Origin: Formosa sp. L2A11
Lineage (GTDB): Bacteria > Bacteroidota > Bacteroidia > Flavobacteriales > Flavobacteriaceae
Direction of reading: 5' to 3'
Assembly: GCF_009796865.1 (NCBI RefSeq)
Contig: NZ_CP047028.1
Span: 1,984,001-2,048,000 of the forward strand
DNA length: 64,000 bases
Positions 55,140-64,000 of this stretch are shown in pieces. A program made the position numbers and the translations under genes. How positions within the stretch are numbered: position 1 is the first letter of the stretch; each line of letters starts with the position of its first letter. Under the pieces are notes generated by a model, which worked only from the letters and a program-made list of their open reading frames with translations, ran no database searches and was not told where the DNA came from.

Positions 55140-55691
55140 TTACCAGTTTAAGAAAAAGTATTTGATTTTTGCTGTATCAGGAATTTGAGACGCTTCAATG
55201 TGTAAAGTCATATCGAATCTTAAATTTGAAGGTAGTTCTTTTTTATCTATAGTGAATGATGCACCTAACTCGTCTACAGAAACAACAATAGAATTAATTA
55301 AATTATCGATACCTGATATTTTATAATGTCCCTGAATATCTTTGAAAGTACTTAGTGTAGAAAGGCCTTTATCTGTTTTAAAACGCGGATCGAAAACCTG
55401 AACCGTTTGTATTATAGATGTAGAATCTGTAATAGTTTCTGGAGTAAGTGTTAATAATTTTATTCCACCTTTTTCAAAGATTTCTATTTCGTTAATACTG
55501 GCTGTAAATTCTCCGCCAGGAACAAATTTTACAATAGAATCGTTTTTAAATACAGTTTCTAAATCTTTAACTTGGGTTGTAGAAGTTAAGTCTCCAATAC
55601 TGTTTTTTGCAATTGAAAAGTTATCGTTTTTTGTAGAACAACTAAAGCATATAATGGCAACTATAGCTAAGCTAAATATGGATTTTTTCAT
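55140..55691 (-). CDS. Putative lipoprotein of unknown function
   Basis: 183 residues, not recognised. A signal peptide with a candidate lipobox cysteine at residue 18 (IICFSCSTK) indicates export and lipid anchoring. The mature part has no evident catalytic motif; it is rich in Thr, Ile and Asp. It is first in a run of - strand genes with YitT, the cupin and the hydrolase (gaps of 13, 6 and -4), so probably one operon. Confidence 0.78.
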   Translation of the reverse strand: MKKSIFSLAIVAIICFSCSTKNDNFSIAKNSIGDLTSTTQVKDLETVFKNDSIVKFVPGGEFTASINEIEIFEKGGIKLLTLTPETITDSTSIIQTVQVFDPRFKTDKGLSTLSTFKDIQGHYKISGIDNLINSIVVSVDELGASFTIDKKELPSNLRFDMTLHIEASQIPDTAKIKYFFLNW

Positions 55692-55738
55692 TTTAAGATA
55701 ATCTTATTTTATTAGTTTTTTTGAATCCGTGAAAGTAG

Positions 55739-57250
55739 TTATTTTTTCATCACTTTGTTTAAAATTCCGAAGACACTTCTAATAAAAGTAGCACTTGTTA
55801 ATACTTTTATTATAGGATTCATTGCGGTACTTTTTCTACGTGTTGTGGTTTTTTTAGAGACCTGTCTTTTTTCTTCAACTTCTGCTTCAGCCTCAGCGTG
55901 TTTTATTTTCTCGTTTAATATTTCGTAAGCACTTTCTCTATCTATGGTTTTATTATACTTTTTAACCATTTTAGATCCTGAAATTAATTCAGACAATTCG
56001 GTATCTGTTAACACGTCCATTCTACTCATAGGTGCACGCATCATGGTTGCTGCCAATGGTGTTGGTCTTCCTTTCTCATCTAGTGCAGAAACTAATGCTT
56101 CTCCTGTTCCTAAATTAGTAAGTACGGTTTCTGTGTCGTAATATTCTGAATCTGGATAATTTTGGGCTGTAAGTTTTATTGCTTTTCTGTCTTTTGCAGT
56201 AAAGGCACGTAACGCATGCTGTATTTTTAATCCTAATTGTCCTAAAACAGCTTCTGGTACATCTGTTGGGTTTTGTGTTACAAAATATAAACCAACACCT
56301 TTACTACGAATAAGTTTTACAATACTTTCTATCTGATTTAATAATGCTTTAGAAGCTTCATTAAAAATAAGGTGAGCTTCATCTATAAAAATTATTAATT
56401 CTGGTCTTCCGCTATCACCTTGTTCCGGAAACGTGGTGTAAATTTCTGCGAGTAAACTCAGCATAAAAGTTGAAAATAATTTTGGACGATCTTGTATGTC
56501 TGTAAGGCGAAGAATATTAATAAAACCGCGACCTTCATCGTCCATACGTAATAAATCCTGAACATCGAAAGAGGTTTCCCCGAAGAATAAATCTGCACCT
56601 TGTTGTTCAAGTTCTACGACCTTTCTTAAAATAGCTCCTGTAGAAGCTGTCGAAATTCTTCCGTAAGCTTCCTGAAACTCTGCTTTTCCTTCTTGAGTTG
56701 CGTATTGTAATATTTTTTTGAAATCTTTTAAATCTAGAAGAGGTAATTTATTATCGTCGCAATATTTAAAAATAACAGAAACAATACCTGATTGTGTATC
56801 TGTTAAATCTAAAATACGTGATAATAATATAGGTCCAAATTCACTAACGGTTGCACGAAGTCTTACACCGTCTTGATTAGATAATGTAAGCACATCTACA
56901 GGAAAGCCTTTGGGATTATAAGGAAGGCCAATTTTTTCGTGGCGTTTTTCAATAAAACTATTGTTAACTCCAGGTTGGGCTAATCCGCTTAAATCTCCTT
57001 TTATATCCATAAGTAATACTGGAATTCCTTTTTCAGAAAGGTTTTCTGCCATTACTTGTAGTGTTTTTGTTTTCCCAGTTCCTGTTGCTCCAGCAATTAA
57101 ACCATGCCTGTTTAATGTTTTTAGAGGAATATTTACATAGGCGTTTTTTATAGGTTGCTCGTTTAATATAGCAGAACCCATAGTAATGTATTCGCCTTTA
57201 AAGGTATTTCCTTCTGTTATTTCTTTAAAAAAAGCATCGTTATTAGTCAT
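55739..57250 (-). CDS. HerA/DUF853-type ATPase (YjgR-like)
   Basis: 503 residues. P-loop GATGTGKTKTLQ at about residue 54 and Walker B LIIFIDEAHLIF in the middle, followed by FVTQNPTDVP. Related to HerA helicases, but in the DUF853 family with unknown cellular role. The C-terminus has an acidic/basic coiled region (AEAEAEVEEKRQVSKK). A 47-base gap separates it from the lipoprotein gene. Confidence 0.88.
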   Translation of the reverse strand: MTNNDAFFKEITEGNTFKGEYITMGSAILNEQPIKNAYVNIPLKTLNRHGLIAGATGTGKTKTLQVMAENLSEKGIPVLLMDIKGDLSGLAQPGVNNSFIEKRHEKIGLPYNPKGFPVDVLTLSNQDGVRLRATVSEFGPILLSRILDLTDTQSGIVSVIFKYCDDNKLPLLDLKDFKKILQYATQEGKAEFQEAYGRISTASTGAILRKVVELEQQGADLFFGETSFDVQDLLRMDDEGRGFINILRLTDIQDRPKLFSTFMLSLLAEIYTTFPEQGDSGRPELIIFIDEAHLIFNEASKALLNQIESIVKLIRSKGVGLYFVTQNPTDVPEAVLGQLGLKIQHALRAFTAKDRKAIKLTAQNYPDSEYYDTETVLTNLGTGEALVSALDEKGRPTPLAATMMRAPMSRMDVLTDTELSELISGSKMVKKYNKTIDRESAYEILNEKIKHAEAEAEVEEKRQVSKKTTTRRKSTAMNPIIKVLTSATFIRSVFGILNKVMKK

Positions 57251-57339
57251 GAATCTTAAATTTTTATAAAAATAGTAATATTGAAGGAATACACTTTAAA
57301 ACTTTTCAAGATTTTATATGCAAACATAAATCAGTAAAC

Positions 57340-57347
57340 TATCTTTG
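57340..57347 (+). promoter_or_regulatory. -7 promoter element for queE
   Basis: TATCTTTG, matching TAnnTTTG. It ends 6 bases before the ATG at 57354. A frame beginning at TTG 57345 lies inside the box, so the ATG is chosen and the transcript is nearly leaderless. Confidence 0.48.
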
Positions 57348-57353
57348 CATGTT

Positions 57354-57983
57354 ATGAAGAAAGATATTCAAGAGTTGGTTAATAAAGGCGAGATGTTGCC
57401 TTTAATGGAGGAGTTTTACACAATACAGGGTGAGGGGTTCTACAAAGGAACAGCTGCTTATTTTATTAGAGTGGGAGGTTGCGATGTAGGTTGCCATTGG
57501 TGTGATGTAAAAGAAAGTTGGGATGCAGAATTACATCCGCCAACCGAAACTTCTAAAATTGTTGAAAAAGCGGCACTTCATAGTAAAACAATTGTTGTTA
57601 CCGGAGGAGAGCCATTAACTTGGGATATGACTGCTTTAACAACACAGTTAAAAGCTAAAGGTTTACATGTGCATATAGAGACTTCAGGTGCATATCCGTT
57701 AACTGGAATTTGGGATTGGATTTGTTTGTCTCCAAAAAAACTAAAATTACCAACGGCAGAAGTGTCTGAAAAAGCGAACGAGTTAAAAGTTATTATTTTT
57801 AATAGAGACGATTTTAAGTTTGCTGAAGAACAAGCTGCTTTAGTAAGCGAGGATTGTATTTTATATATGCAGCCAGAGTGGAGTAAGCGAGATAAAATGA
57901 TTCCTGAAATAGTAGAGTATGTTATGGCTAATCCAAGATGGAAAGTGTCGTTGCAAACACATAAATACTTAAATATTCCTTAG
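57354..57983 (+). CDS. queE: 7-carboxy-7-deazaguanine synthase
   Basis: Radical SAM enzyme of queuosine/preQ0 synthesis. It has 209 residues from ATG 57354. The iron-sulfur motif is CxxxCxxC in GGCDVGCHWCD, a family-type variant. The SAM-binding GGEP is VVTGGEPLTW. Other queuosine genes are not in the window. A bidirectional terminator follows, shared with the convergent DUF2911 gene. Confidence 0.93.
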   Translation: MKKDIQELVNKGEMLPLMEEFYTIQGEGFYKGTAAYFIRVGGCDVGCHWCDVKESWDAELHPPTETSKIVEKAALHSKTIVVTGGEPLTWDMTALTTQLKAKGLHVHIETSGAYPLTGIWDWICLSPKKLKLPTAEVSEKANELKVIIFNRDDFKFAEEQAALVSEDCILYMQPEWSKRDKMIPEIVEYVMANPRWKVSLQTHKYLNIP

Positions 57984-58015
57984 TAAAAAGATATTTATAT
58001 TACAGCATAGCACAT

Positions 58016-58052
58016 AAAAAAGCCGCTTTCAATTAAGAAAGCGGCTTTTTTG
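58016..58052. terminator. Bidirectional terminator between queE and the DUF2911 gene
   Basis: AAAAAAGCCGCTTTC pairs with GAAAGCGGCTTTTTT around a loop of six bases. A-runs and T-runs on both sides let it serve both converging genes. Confidence 0.88.
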
Positions 58053-58069
58053 ATTTTGTGGTTGAAAAA

Positions 58070-58606
58070 TTATTCAACTCTAAAAGGCATAGAAACACGA
58101 GTTGTGTCCCAAGCTAAAACCATAGTTCCTTGTGCATCAAAACCAATAGAAAAAGCTTCAATAGATTCAGCATCAATAGAAACTAAAGCGGTATAACGCG
58201 CAACATCATTGTCTGCATTATAAGAATAAGCTCCCCATGCGTTTAAATCTTTGTTTAAGATTAAAGTCCATGTTTTTTCTCCAGGAATAGCAAATAAAGA
58301 ATATGTTCCAGCTTTTACAGGCGTATCTCCAAAATGAAAGTCTTTGTAAAATGTAATTTCTGTAGATTCATTTGCTCCAGTTCTCCATACTTTTCCTAGT
58401 GGTGCTAAGTCAGATAAAGCACGACCGTTTAATTGAGGTCTGCTGTAAATAACTTTCATAGTTTTATTAGTGTCTTTACTGCTAGTTGGGAAAGCAACAG
58501 CATCCATAGGGCTCTTGTCTAATTTACTAAATTTTTGTGCATACATTTCTGTGTTAGCGCTAAATGCTACTAATAAACAAAATACAGTTGCTTTAAGTAA
58601 TTTCAT
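58070..58606 (-). CDS. Exported DUF2911 protein
   Basis: 178 residues. Signal peptide (hydrophobic residues 5-18, likely cut after EMYA). The DUF2911 hallmark is IYSRPQLNGRALSDLAP, followed by WRTGANESTEI and GTYSLFAIP. Function is unknown; common in Bacteroidota. It has a -7 box well upstream and a bidirectional terminator downstream. Confidence 0.9.
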   Translation of the reverse strand: MKLLKATVFCLLVAFSANTEMYAQKFSKLDKSPMDAVAFPTSSKDTNKTMKVIYSRPQLNGRALSDLAPLGKVWRTGANESTEITFYKDFHFGDTPVKAGTYSLFAIPGEKTWTLILNKDLNAWGAYSYNADNDVARYTALVSIDAESIEAFSIGFDAQGTMVLAWDTTRVSMPFRVE

Positions 58607-58670
58607 AATGTTTTTTAATTTATTGAATATTAAGTCTTAGGTAAAGGTCGATAATTTTTACTAAAGTTTA

Positions 58671-58678
58671 CAAAATTA
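58671..58678 (-). promoter_or_regulatory. -7 promoter element for the DUF2911 gene
   Basis: TAATTTTG on the - strand, 64 bases before the start codon. Matches TAnnTTTG. Divergent from the asnB promoter. Confidence 0.4.
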
Positions 58679-58735
58679 AATTTTTGAAAGGAAGATTTTA
58701 ATGTTTGGTTTCATATTTAATAAAAAAATAATTTT

Positions 58736-58767
58736 TTTGTTTCAAATTGTAATCAATAATAGGTTTG
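58736..58767 (+). promoter_or_regulatory. Promoter for asnB
   Basis: TTTG at 58736-58739, a 20-base spacer and TAGGTTTG at 58760-58767. Close to the consensus TTTG-N19-TAnnTTTG. It gives a leader of about 68 bases before asnB. Confidence 0.5.
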
Positions 58768-58841
58768 TTGTTTTATAATGCGAATGATATTTTAATATTT
58801 GCTTAAGAATTAAAATAAAAAGAATTTAAAATATATAGATT

Positions 58842-60515
58842 ATGTGTGGAATTGTATGTGCATTTGACTTGAAACAAAAGGCGGATGATTTAAGACCTCA
58901 AATTTTAGAAATGTCAAAAACAATCCGTCACCGTGGACCAGACTGGAGTGGGATTTTTAGTAACGACAAAGCTATTATGTCACACGAACGTTTGGCTATT
59001 GTAGATCCAGCTTCTGGAAAACAACCCTTATTTAGTGACGATGGTAAATTGGTGTTAGCAGCAAATGGAGAAATATATAATCACCGTGAACTACGTAAGC
59101 AATTTGAAGGAACTTACGATTTTCAAACAGAATCTGATTGCGAAGTTATTCTTGCTTTATATAAAGAAAAGGGAGTTGATTTTGTAGATGAAATGAACGG
59201 AATCTTTGGTTTTGCAATTTATGATGTAGAAAAAGACGAGTATTTTGTTGCTCGTGATCATATGGGAATTATTCCTTTATATATAGGATGGGATCAAAAC
59301 GGAACATTTTATGTGGCTTCAGAATTAAAAGCTTTAGAAGGTCACTGTACTAAAATTGAATTATTTCCTCCAGGACATTATATGTCAAGTAAAGATGGGA
59401 AATTTGTAAAATGGTACAAAAGAGACTGGAGAGCATACGATGCTGTAAAAGATAACGAAACAAGTATTGCTGAAGTAAAGGAAGCATTAGAATCTGCAGT
59501 GCATAGACAATTAATGAGTGATGTGCCTTATGGTGTATTATTATCTGGAGGTTTAGATTCTTCAGTAGTATCTGCAATTGCAAAAAAATATTCTCAGAAA
59601 CGTATTGAAAGCGATGATGAGTCTGATGCTTGGTATCCGCAATTACATTCTTTTGCTGTAGGGTTAGAAGGTTCGCCAGATTTAGCTGCAGCTAAGAAAG
59701 TAGCCGATCATATTGGAACGGTTCATCATGAAATTAAATTCACTATTCAAGAAGGATTAGATGCTATTAAAGATGTAATTTATAACATAGAAACTTACGA
59801 TATTACGACGATTCGTTCGTCTACACCAATGTATTTAATGGCAAGAGTTATTAAATCTATGGGAATAAAAATGGTGTTATCTGGAGAAGGAGCAGATGAG
59901 TTATTTGGTGGGTATTTATACTTTCATAAAGCACCGGATGCAAAAGAGTTCCATGAAGAAACAGTGCGTAAACTAGATAAATTACACATGTACGATTGTT
60001 TAAGAGCTAACAAAAGTTTAGCAGCTTGGGGAATTGAAGGTCGTGTGCCATTTTTAGATAAAGAATTTATGGATGTTGCCATGAGAATCAATCCTCAAGA
60101 TAAAATGATTAACGGAGAACGCATGGAAAAATGGGTAGTACGTAAAGCATTTGAAGATATGATTCCAGAAAGTGTAGCTTGGAGACAAAAAGAGCAATTT
60201 AGTGATGGTGTTGGATACAGCTGGATTGATACTTTAAAGGAACTAGTTGATAAGGAAATTACAGCCGAGCAAATAGAAAATGCTAAATTCCGTTTTCCAA
60301 TTAATACTCCTTTAAACAAAGAAGAATATTATTACAGAACTATTTTTGAAGGACATTTTCCTAGTGATGCCGCTGCGTTAAGTGTGCCACAAGAAGCAAG
60401 TGTTGCTTGTAGTACAGCAACAGCTTTAGAATGGGATGAAGCCTTTAAAAACATGAATGATCCTTCTGGTAGAGCAGTAGCTAAAGTACATGATAAAGCA
60501 TATAGTAAAGCTTAA
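58842..60515 (+). CDS. asnB: Asparagine synthase (glutamine-hydrolysing)
   Basis: Makes asparagine from aspartate, glutamine and ATP. It has 557 residues. Cys2 (MCGIVCAF) is the glutaminase nucleophile. The synthetase domain has the pyrophosphatase loop LLSGGLDSSV and the SGEGADELFGGY motif. It is full length, close to E. coli AsnB. Monocistronic with a terminator. Confidence 0.97.
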   Translation: MCGIVCAFDLKQKADDLRPQILEMSKTIRHRGPDWSGIFSNDKAIMSHERLAIVDPASGKQPLFSDDGKLVLAANGEIYNHRELRKQFEGTYDFQTESDCEVILALYKEKGVDFVDEMNGIFGFAIYDVEKDEYFVARDHMGIIPLYIGWDQNGTFYVASELKALEGHCTKIELFPPGHYMSSKDGKFVKWYKRDWRAYDAVKDNETSIAEVKEALESAVHRQLMSDVPYGVLLSGGLDSSVVSAIAKKYSQKRIESDDESDAWYPQLHSFAVGLEGSPDLAAAKKVADHIGTVHHEIKFTIQEGLDAIKDVIYNIETYDITTIRSSTPMYLMARVIKSMGIKMVLSGEGADELFGGYLYFHKAPDAKEFHEETVRKLDKLHMYDCLRANKSLAAWGIEGRVPFLDKEFMDVAMRINPQDKMINGERMEKWVVRKAFEDMIPESVAWRQKEQFSDGVGYSWIDTLKELVDKEITAEQIENAKFRFPINTPLNKEEYYYRTIFEGHFPSDAAALSVPQEASVACSTATALEWDEAFKNMNDPSGRAVAKVHDKAYSKA

Positions 60516-60548
60516 AATAGACGTTTTTTTATTCTAATTTAGTGTTTT

Positions 60549-60592
60549 AAAAACCTCAAAATCTTCAATATTAGAGATTTTGAGGTTTTTGT
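60549..60592 (+). terminator. Terminator after asnB
   Basis: A 15-base stem, AAAACCTCAAAATCT with AGATTTTGAGGTTTT, ends in TTTTTG. Strong intrinsic terminator about 35 bases after the stop. Confidence 0.87.
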
Positions 60593-60734
60593 TATTTTAA
60601 CATGGTGTTAAAAAACATTGAAATTTAATTTAAGGGCTATTTAAGCTGTTTTTAGCGCGTTTCTCGTAATTAATAAATGTTGATAAAATTAAGACTAATG
60701 CCGTTAAATACTTTTTATAGCGCTTATATATTAG
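60593..60734 (+). other. Gap between the asnB terminator and the gyrB promoter
   Basis: AT-rich stretch of about 140 bases. It makes up most of the 301-base gap from 60516 to 60816. No open frame, RNA gene or repeat was recognised. Confidence 0.5.
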
Positions 60735-60742
60735 TATATTTG
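60735..60742 (+). promoter_or_regulatory. -7 promoter element for gyrB
   Basis: TATATTTG, matching TAnnTTTG. Transcription would begin near 60748, directly at the foot of the hairpin that follows. Confidence 0.45.
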
Positions 60743-60751
60743 TTAGTATTC

Positions 60752-60782
60752 AAAAAAATGATACATGTGTGTCATTTTTTTT
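60752..60782 (+). promoter_or_regulatory. Terminator-like hairpin at the 5' end of the gyrB leader
   Basis: AAAAAAATGA (60752-60761) pairs with TCATTTTTTT, and an inner TAC/GTG-type helix extends it around an ATGT loop. An eight-base T-run ends the right arm. It would form at the very start of the gyrB mRNA, about 35 bases before the ATG. It could attenuate, stabilise the mRNA or sense supercoiling; none of this is proven. Confidence 0.5.
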
Positions 60783-60801
60783 ATGCCATAAATAGAATTA
60801 A

Positions 60802-62763
<1,962 letters not shown>

Positions 62764-62810
62764 TAATGCATCTTAATTGTGCTATTCGTCAATAATATAA
62801 TGAAAGTTCT

Positions 62811-62882
62811 CTCATATAATATGAGTTTCATTTTGCATTAAAATGAAAATGAGGTCTTTAAATTATAATATTATTATAATTT
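62811..62882 (+). repeat. AT-rich palindromes in the gyrB-mdh gap
   Basis: Two inverted repeats lie in this 200-base gap. CTCATA with TATGAG (62811-62826), flanked by partly pairing TGAAA/TTTCA arms, is a possible gyrB terminator. AAATTATAAT with ATTATAATTT (62860-62882), a 10-base stem with a three-base loop, has no T-run. No coding content. Confidence 0.4.
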
Positions 62883-62936
62883 CAAACGTCATAGAAGTTG
62901 AATTGTATTAAAAGTGGTAAATTAGCAATAAGAAAA

Positions 62937-62944
62937 TAATTTTG
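62937..62944 (+). promoter_or_regulatory. -7 promoter element for mdh
   Basis: TAATTTTG, matching TAnnTTTG, 19 bases before the mdh start codon. A GTGG at the -33 position is a weak match. Confidence 0.42.
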
Positions 62945-62963
62945 AATCTTAAAATAAAATAAA

Positions 62964-63890
62964 ATGAAAGTAACAGTAGTTGGAGCAGGAGCAGTAGGTG
63001 CAAGTTGTGCAGAATATATTGCTATTAAAAACTTTGCTTCAGAAGTTGTGTTGTTAGACATTAAAGAAGGTTTTGCAGAAGGTAAAGCTATGGATTTAAT
63101 GCAAACAGCATCTTTAAACGGATTCGACACAAAAATTACAGGTGTAACTGGCGATTATAGCCAAACTGCAGGTAGTGATGTTTGTGTTATTACAAGTGGT
63201 ATTCCTAGAAAACCAGGAATGACAAGAGAAGAACTTATCGGTATTAATGCTGGTATTGTTAAAAATGTGTCTACAAGTTTACTTGAGCATTCTCCAAATA
63301 TGATTCTTATCGTAGTGAGTAATCCTATGGATACGATGACATATTTAGCGCACAAAGCTACAGGTTTACCAAAAAGCAAAATTATTGGAATGGGTGGAGC
63401 TTTAGATTCTGCACGTTTTAAATATAGATTAGCTGAAGCTTTAGGAGCTCCTATTAGTGATGTAGACGGTATGGTTATCGGTGGACATAGTGACACAGGT
63501 ATGTTCCCATTAACTCGTTTAGCAACTAGAAATAGTGTGCCAGTTTCAGAATTTTTATCTGAAGAACGTTTAAATCAAGTTAAAGAAGATACTAAAGTTG
63601 GTGGAGCAACATTAACTAAATTATTAGGAACTTCTGCTTGGTATGCTCCAGGTGCAGCAGTATCAGGAATGGTACAAGCTATTGCTTGTGATTCTAAAAA
63701 AATATTCCCTTGTTCAACATTATTAGATGGTGAATATGGTTTAACAGATATTTGTTTAGGTGTGCCAGTTGTTTTAGGTAAAGATGGTATTGAAAAAATA
63801 GTAGAGATTACTCTTAACGACGAAGAAAAAGCACATTTAACTGCAAGTGCAGAAGGTGTTAAAAAAACAAATGGATTATTAGAATTCTAA
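62964..63890 (+). CDS. mdh: Malate dehydrogenase
   Basis: Oxidises malate to oxaloacetate with NAD in the TCA cycle, giving the substrate of citrate synthase (gltA at 19.2 kb). It has 308 residues, lactate-dehydrogenase-like type. NAD site VVGAGAVGASCAEY at the N-terminus, then the SGIPRKPGMTREEL and VVSNPMDTMTYLA segments and the active-site His in VIGGHSDTGMFP. Confidence 0.97.
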   Translation: MKVTVVGAGAVGASCAEYIAIKNFASEVVLLDIKEGFAEGKAMDLMQTASLNGFDTKITGVTGDYSQTAGSDVCVITSGIPRKPGMTREELIGINAGIVKNVSTSLLEHSPNMILIVVSNPMDTMTYLAHKATGLPKSKIIGMGGALDSARFKYRLAEALGAPISDVDGMVIGGHSDTGMFPLTRLATRNSVPVSEFLSEERLNQVKEDTKVGGATLTKLLGTSAWYAPGAAVSGMVQAIACDSKKIFPCSTLLDGEYGLTDICLGVPVVLGKDGIEKIVEITLNDEEKAHLTASAEGVKKTNGLLEF

Positions 63891-63908
63891 TTCATTTAAA
63901 TGTTTTAT

Positions 63909-63943
63909 AAAAAAAGACTGTCTGCAAAGATGGTCTTTTTTAT
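63909..63943 (+). terminator. Terminator after mdh
   Basis: AAAAAGAC with GTCTTTTT, plus an inner TCT/AGA pair around GCAA, followed by T residues. Intrinsic terminator about 20 bases after the mdh stop. Nothing further was recognised up to the window end. Confidence 0.75.
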
Positions 63944-64000
63944 GCCTATATTTTAGTTTACTTTGTGTAGTTACTTGAATTGCAAGTCGCTATGTTTAAT

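Noticed and set aside
57345..57353. Earlier TTG start for queE
   Set aside because: It overlaps the TATCTTTG promoter box and adds only His and Val before the conserved start.

Overview
The window is chromosomal DNA from a member of the Bacteroidota, most likely a marine-type Flavobacteriaceae. It is AT-rich, and its ribosomal proteins and housekeeping enzymes read as flavobacterial. Many gene starts are preceded by the Bacteroidota -7 promoter element TAnnTTTG, sometimes with a TTG 19 bases upstream. Several families typical of the phylum are present: a PafA phosphatase, a DUF2911 protein, ribosomal protein THX, and zinc-free forms of L36 and S14. No tRNA, rRNA, insertion sequence, prophage or CRISPR array was seen.

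Region 1 (1-15.6 kb) is the fused str/S10/spc/alpha ribosomal supercluster on the + strand. It runs from the 3' part of fusA through rpsJ, rplC-rplD-rplW-rplB-rpsS-rplV-rpsC-rplP-rpmC-rpsQ-rplN-rplX-rplE-rpsN-rpsH-rplF-rplR-rpsE-rpmD-rplO-secY-infA-rpmJ-rpsM-rpsK-rpsD-rpoA-rplQ. Most gaps are 2-20 bases. The six larger gaps (rpsJ/rplC, rpsN/rpsH, rpsM/rpsK, rpsK/rpsD, rpsD/rpoA, rpoA/rplQ) each hold a hairpin, terminator, promoter or fold-back repeat, and are candidate control points.

Region 2 (15.6-24.7 kb, + strand) holds a secreted protein of unknown function, carA, eno, gltA, a dimethylarginine dimethylaminohydrolase-like enzyme, and an apparent operon of a SprT-like metalloprotein, manC and a DUF389 membrane protein. 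Region 3 (24.7-33 kb) is mostly on the - strand. It has an Mla-type ABC ATPase (frameshifted) with its permease, a PafA-like phosphatase on the + strand, a lipid cluster (LUD protein, cdsA, psd, acyl-CoA-binding protein), and rsfS-ftsH.

Region 4 (33-45.7 kb) holds birA, a SRPBCC protein, pyrE and a Nudix hydrolase. It then has a tightly overlapping three-gene cassette: a RimK-like ATP-grasp ligase, a GCS2-type carboxylate-amine ligase and an N-formylglutamate-amidohydrolase-like enzyme. A ClC channel and an M14 peptidase lie upstream on the same strand. This cassette is the best candidate in the window for a poorly described system; it looks like a pathway that builds and trims a small amide or peptide. 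A frameshifted SulP transporter, coaD and a frameshifted ddl follow.

Region 5 (45.7-64 kb) contains a PASTA protein, two pseudouridine synthases, yaaA, ribosomal protein THX, a divergent uracil-DNA-glycosylase-fold protein, ffh, folD, a hydrolase/cupin pair, a YitT protein, a lipoprotein, a HerA-like ATPase, queE, a DUF2911 protein, asnB, gyrB and mdh.

Three otherwise intact genes (the Mla ATPase, sulP, ddl) carry five single-base frameshifts. Each looks like one extra base, four of them in A/T runs. Sequencing or assembly error is more likely than true gene decay, but the reads need checking.
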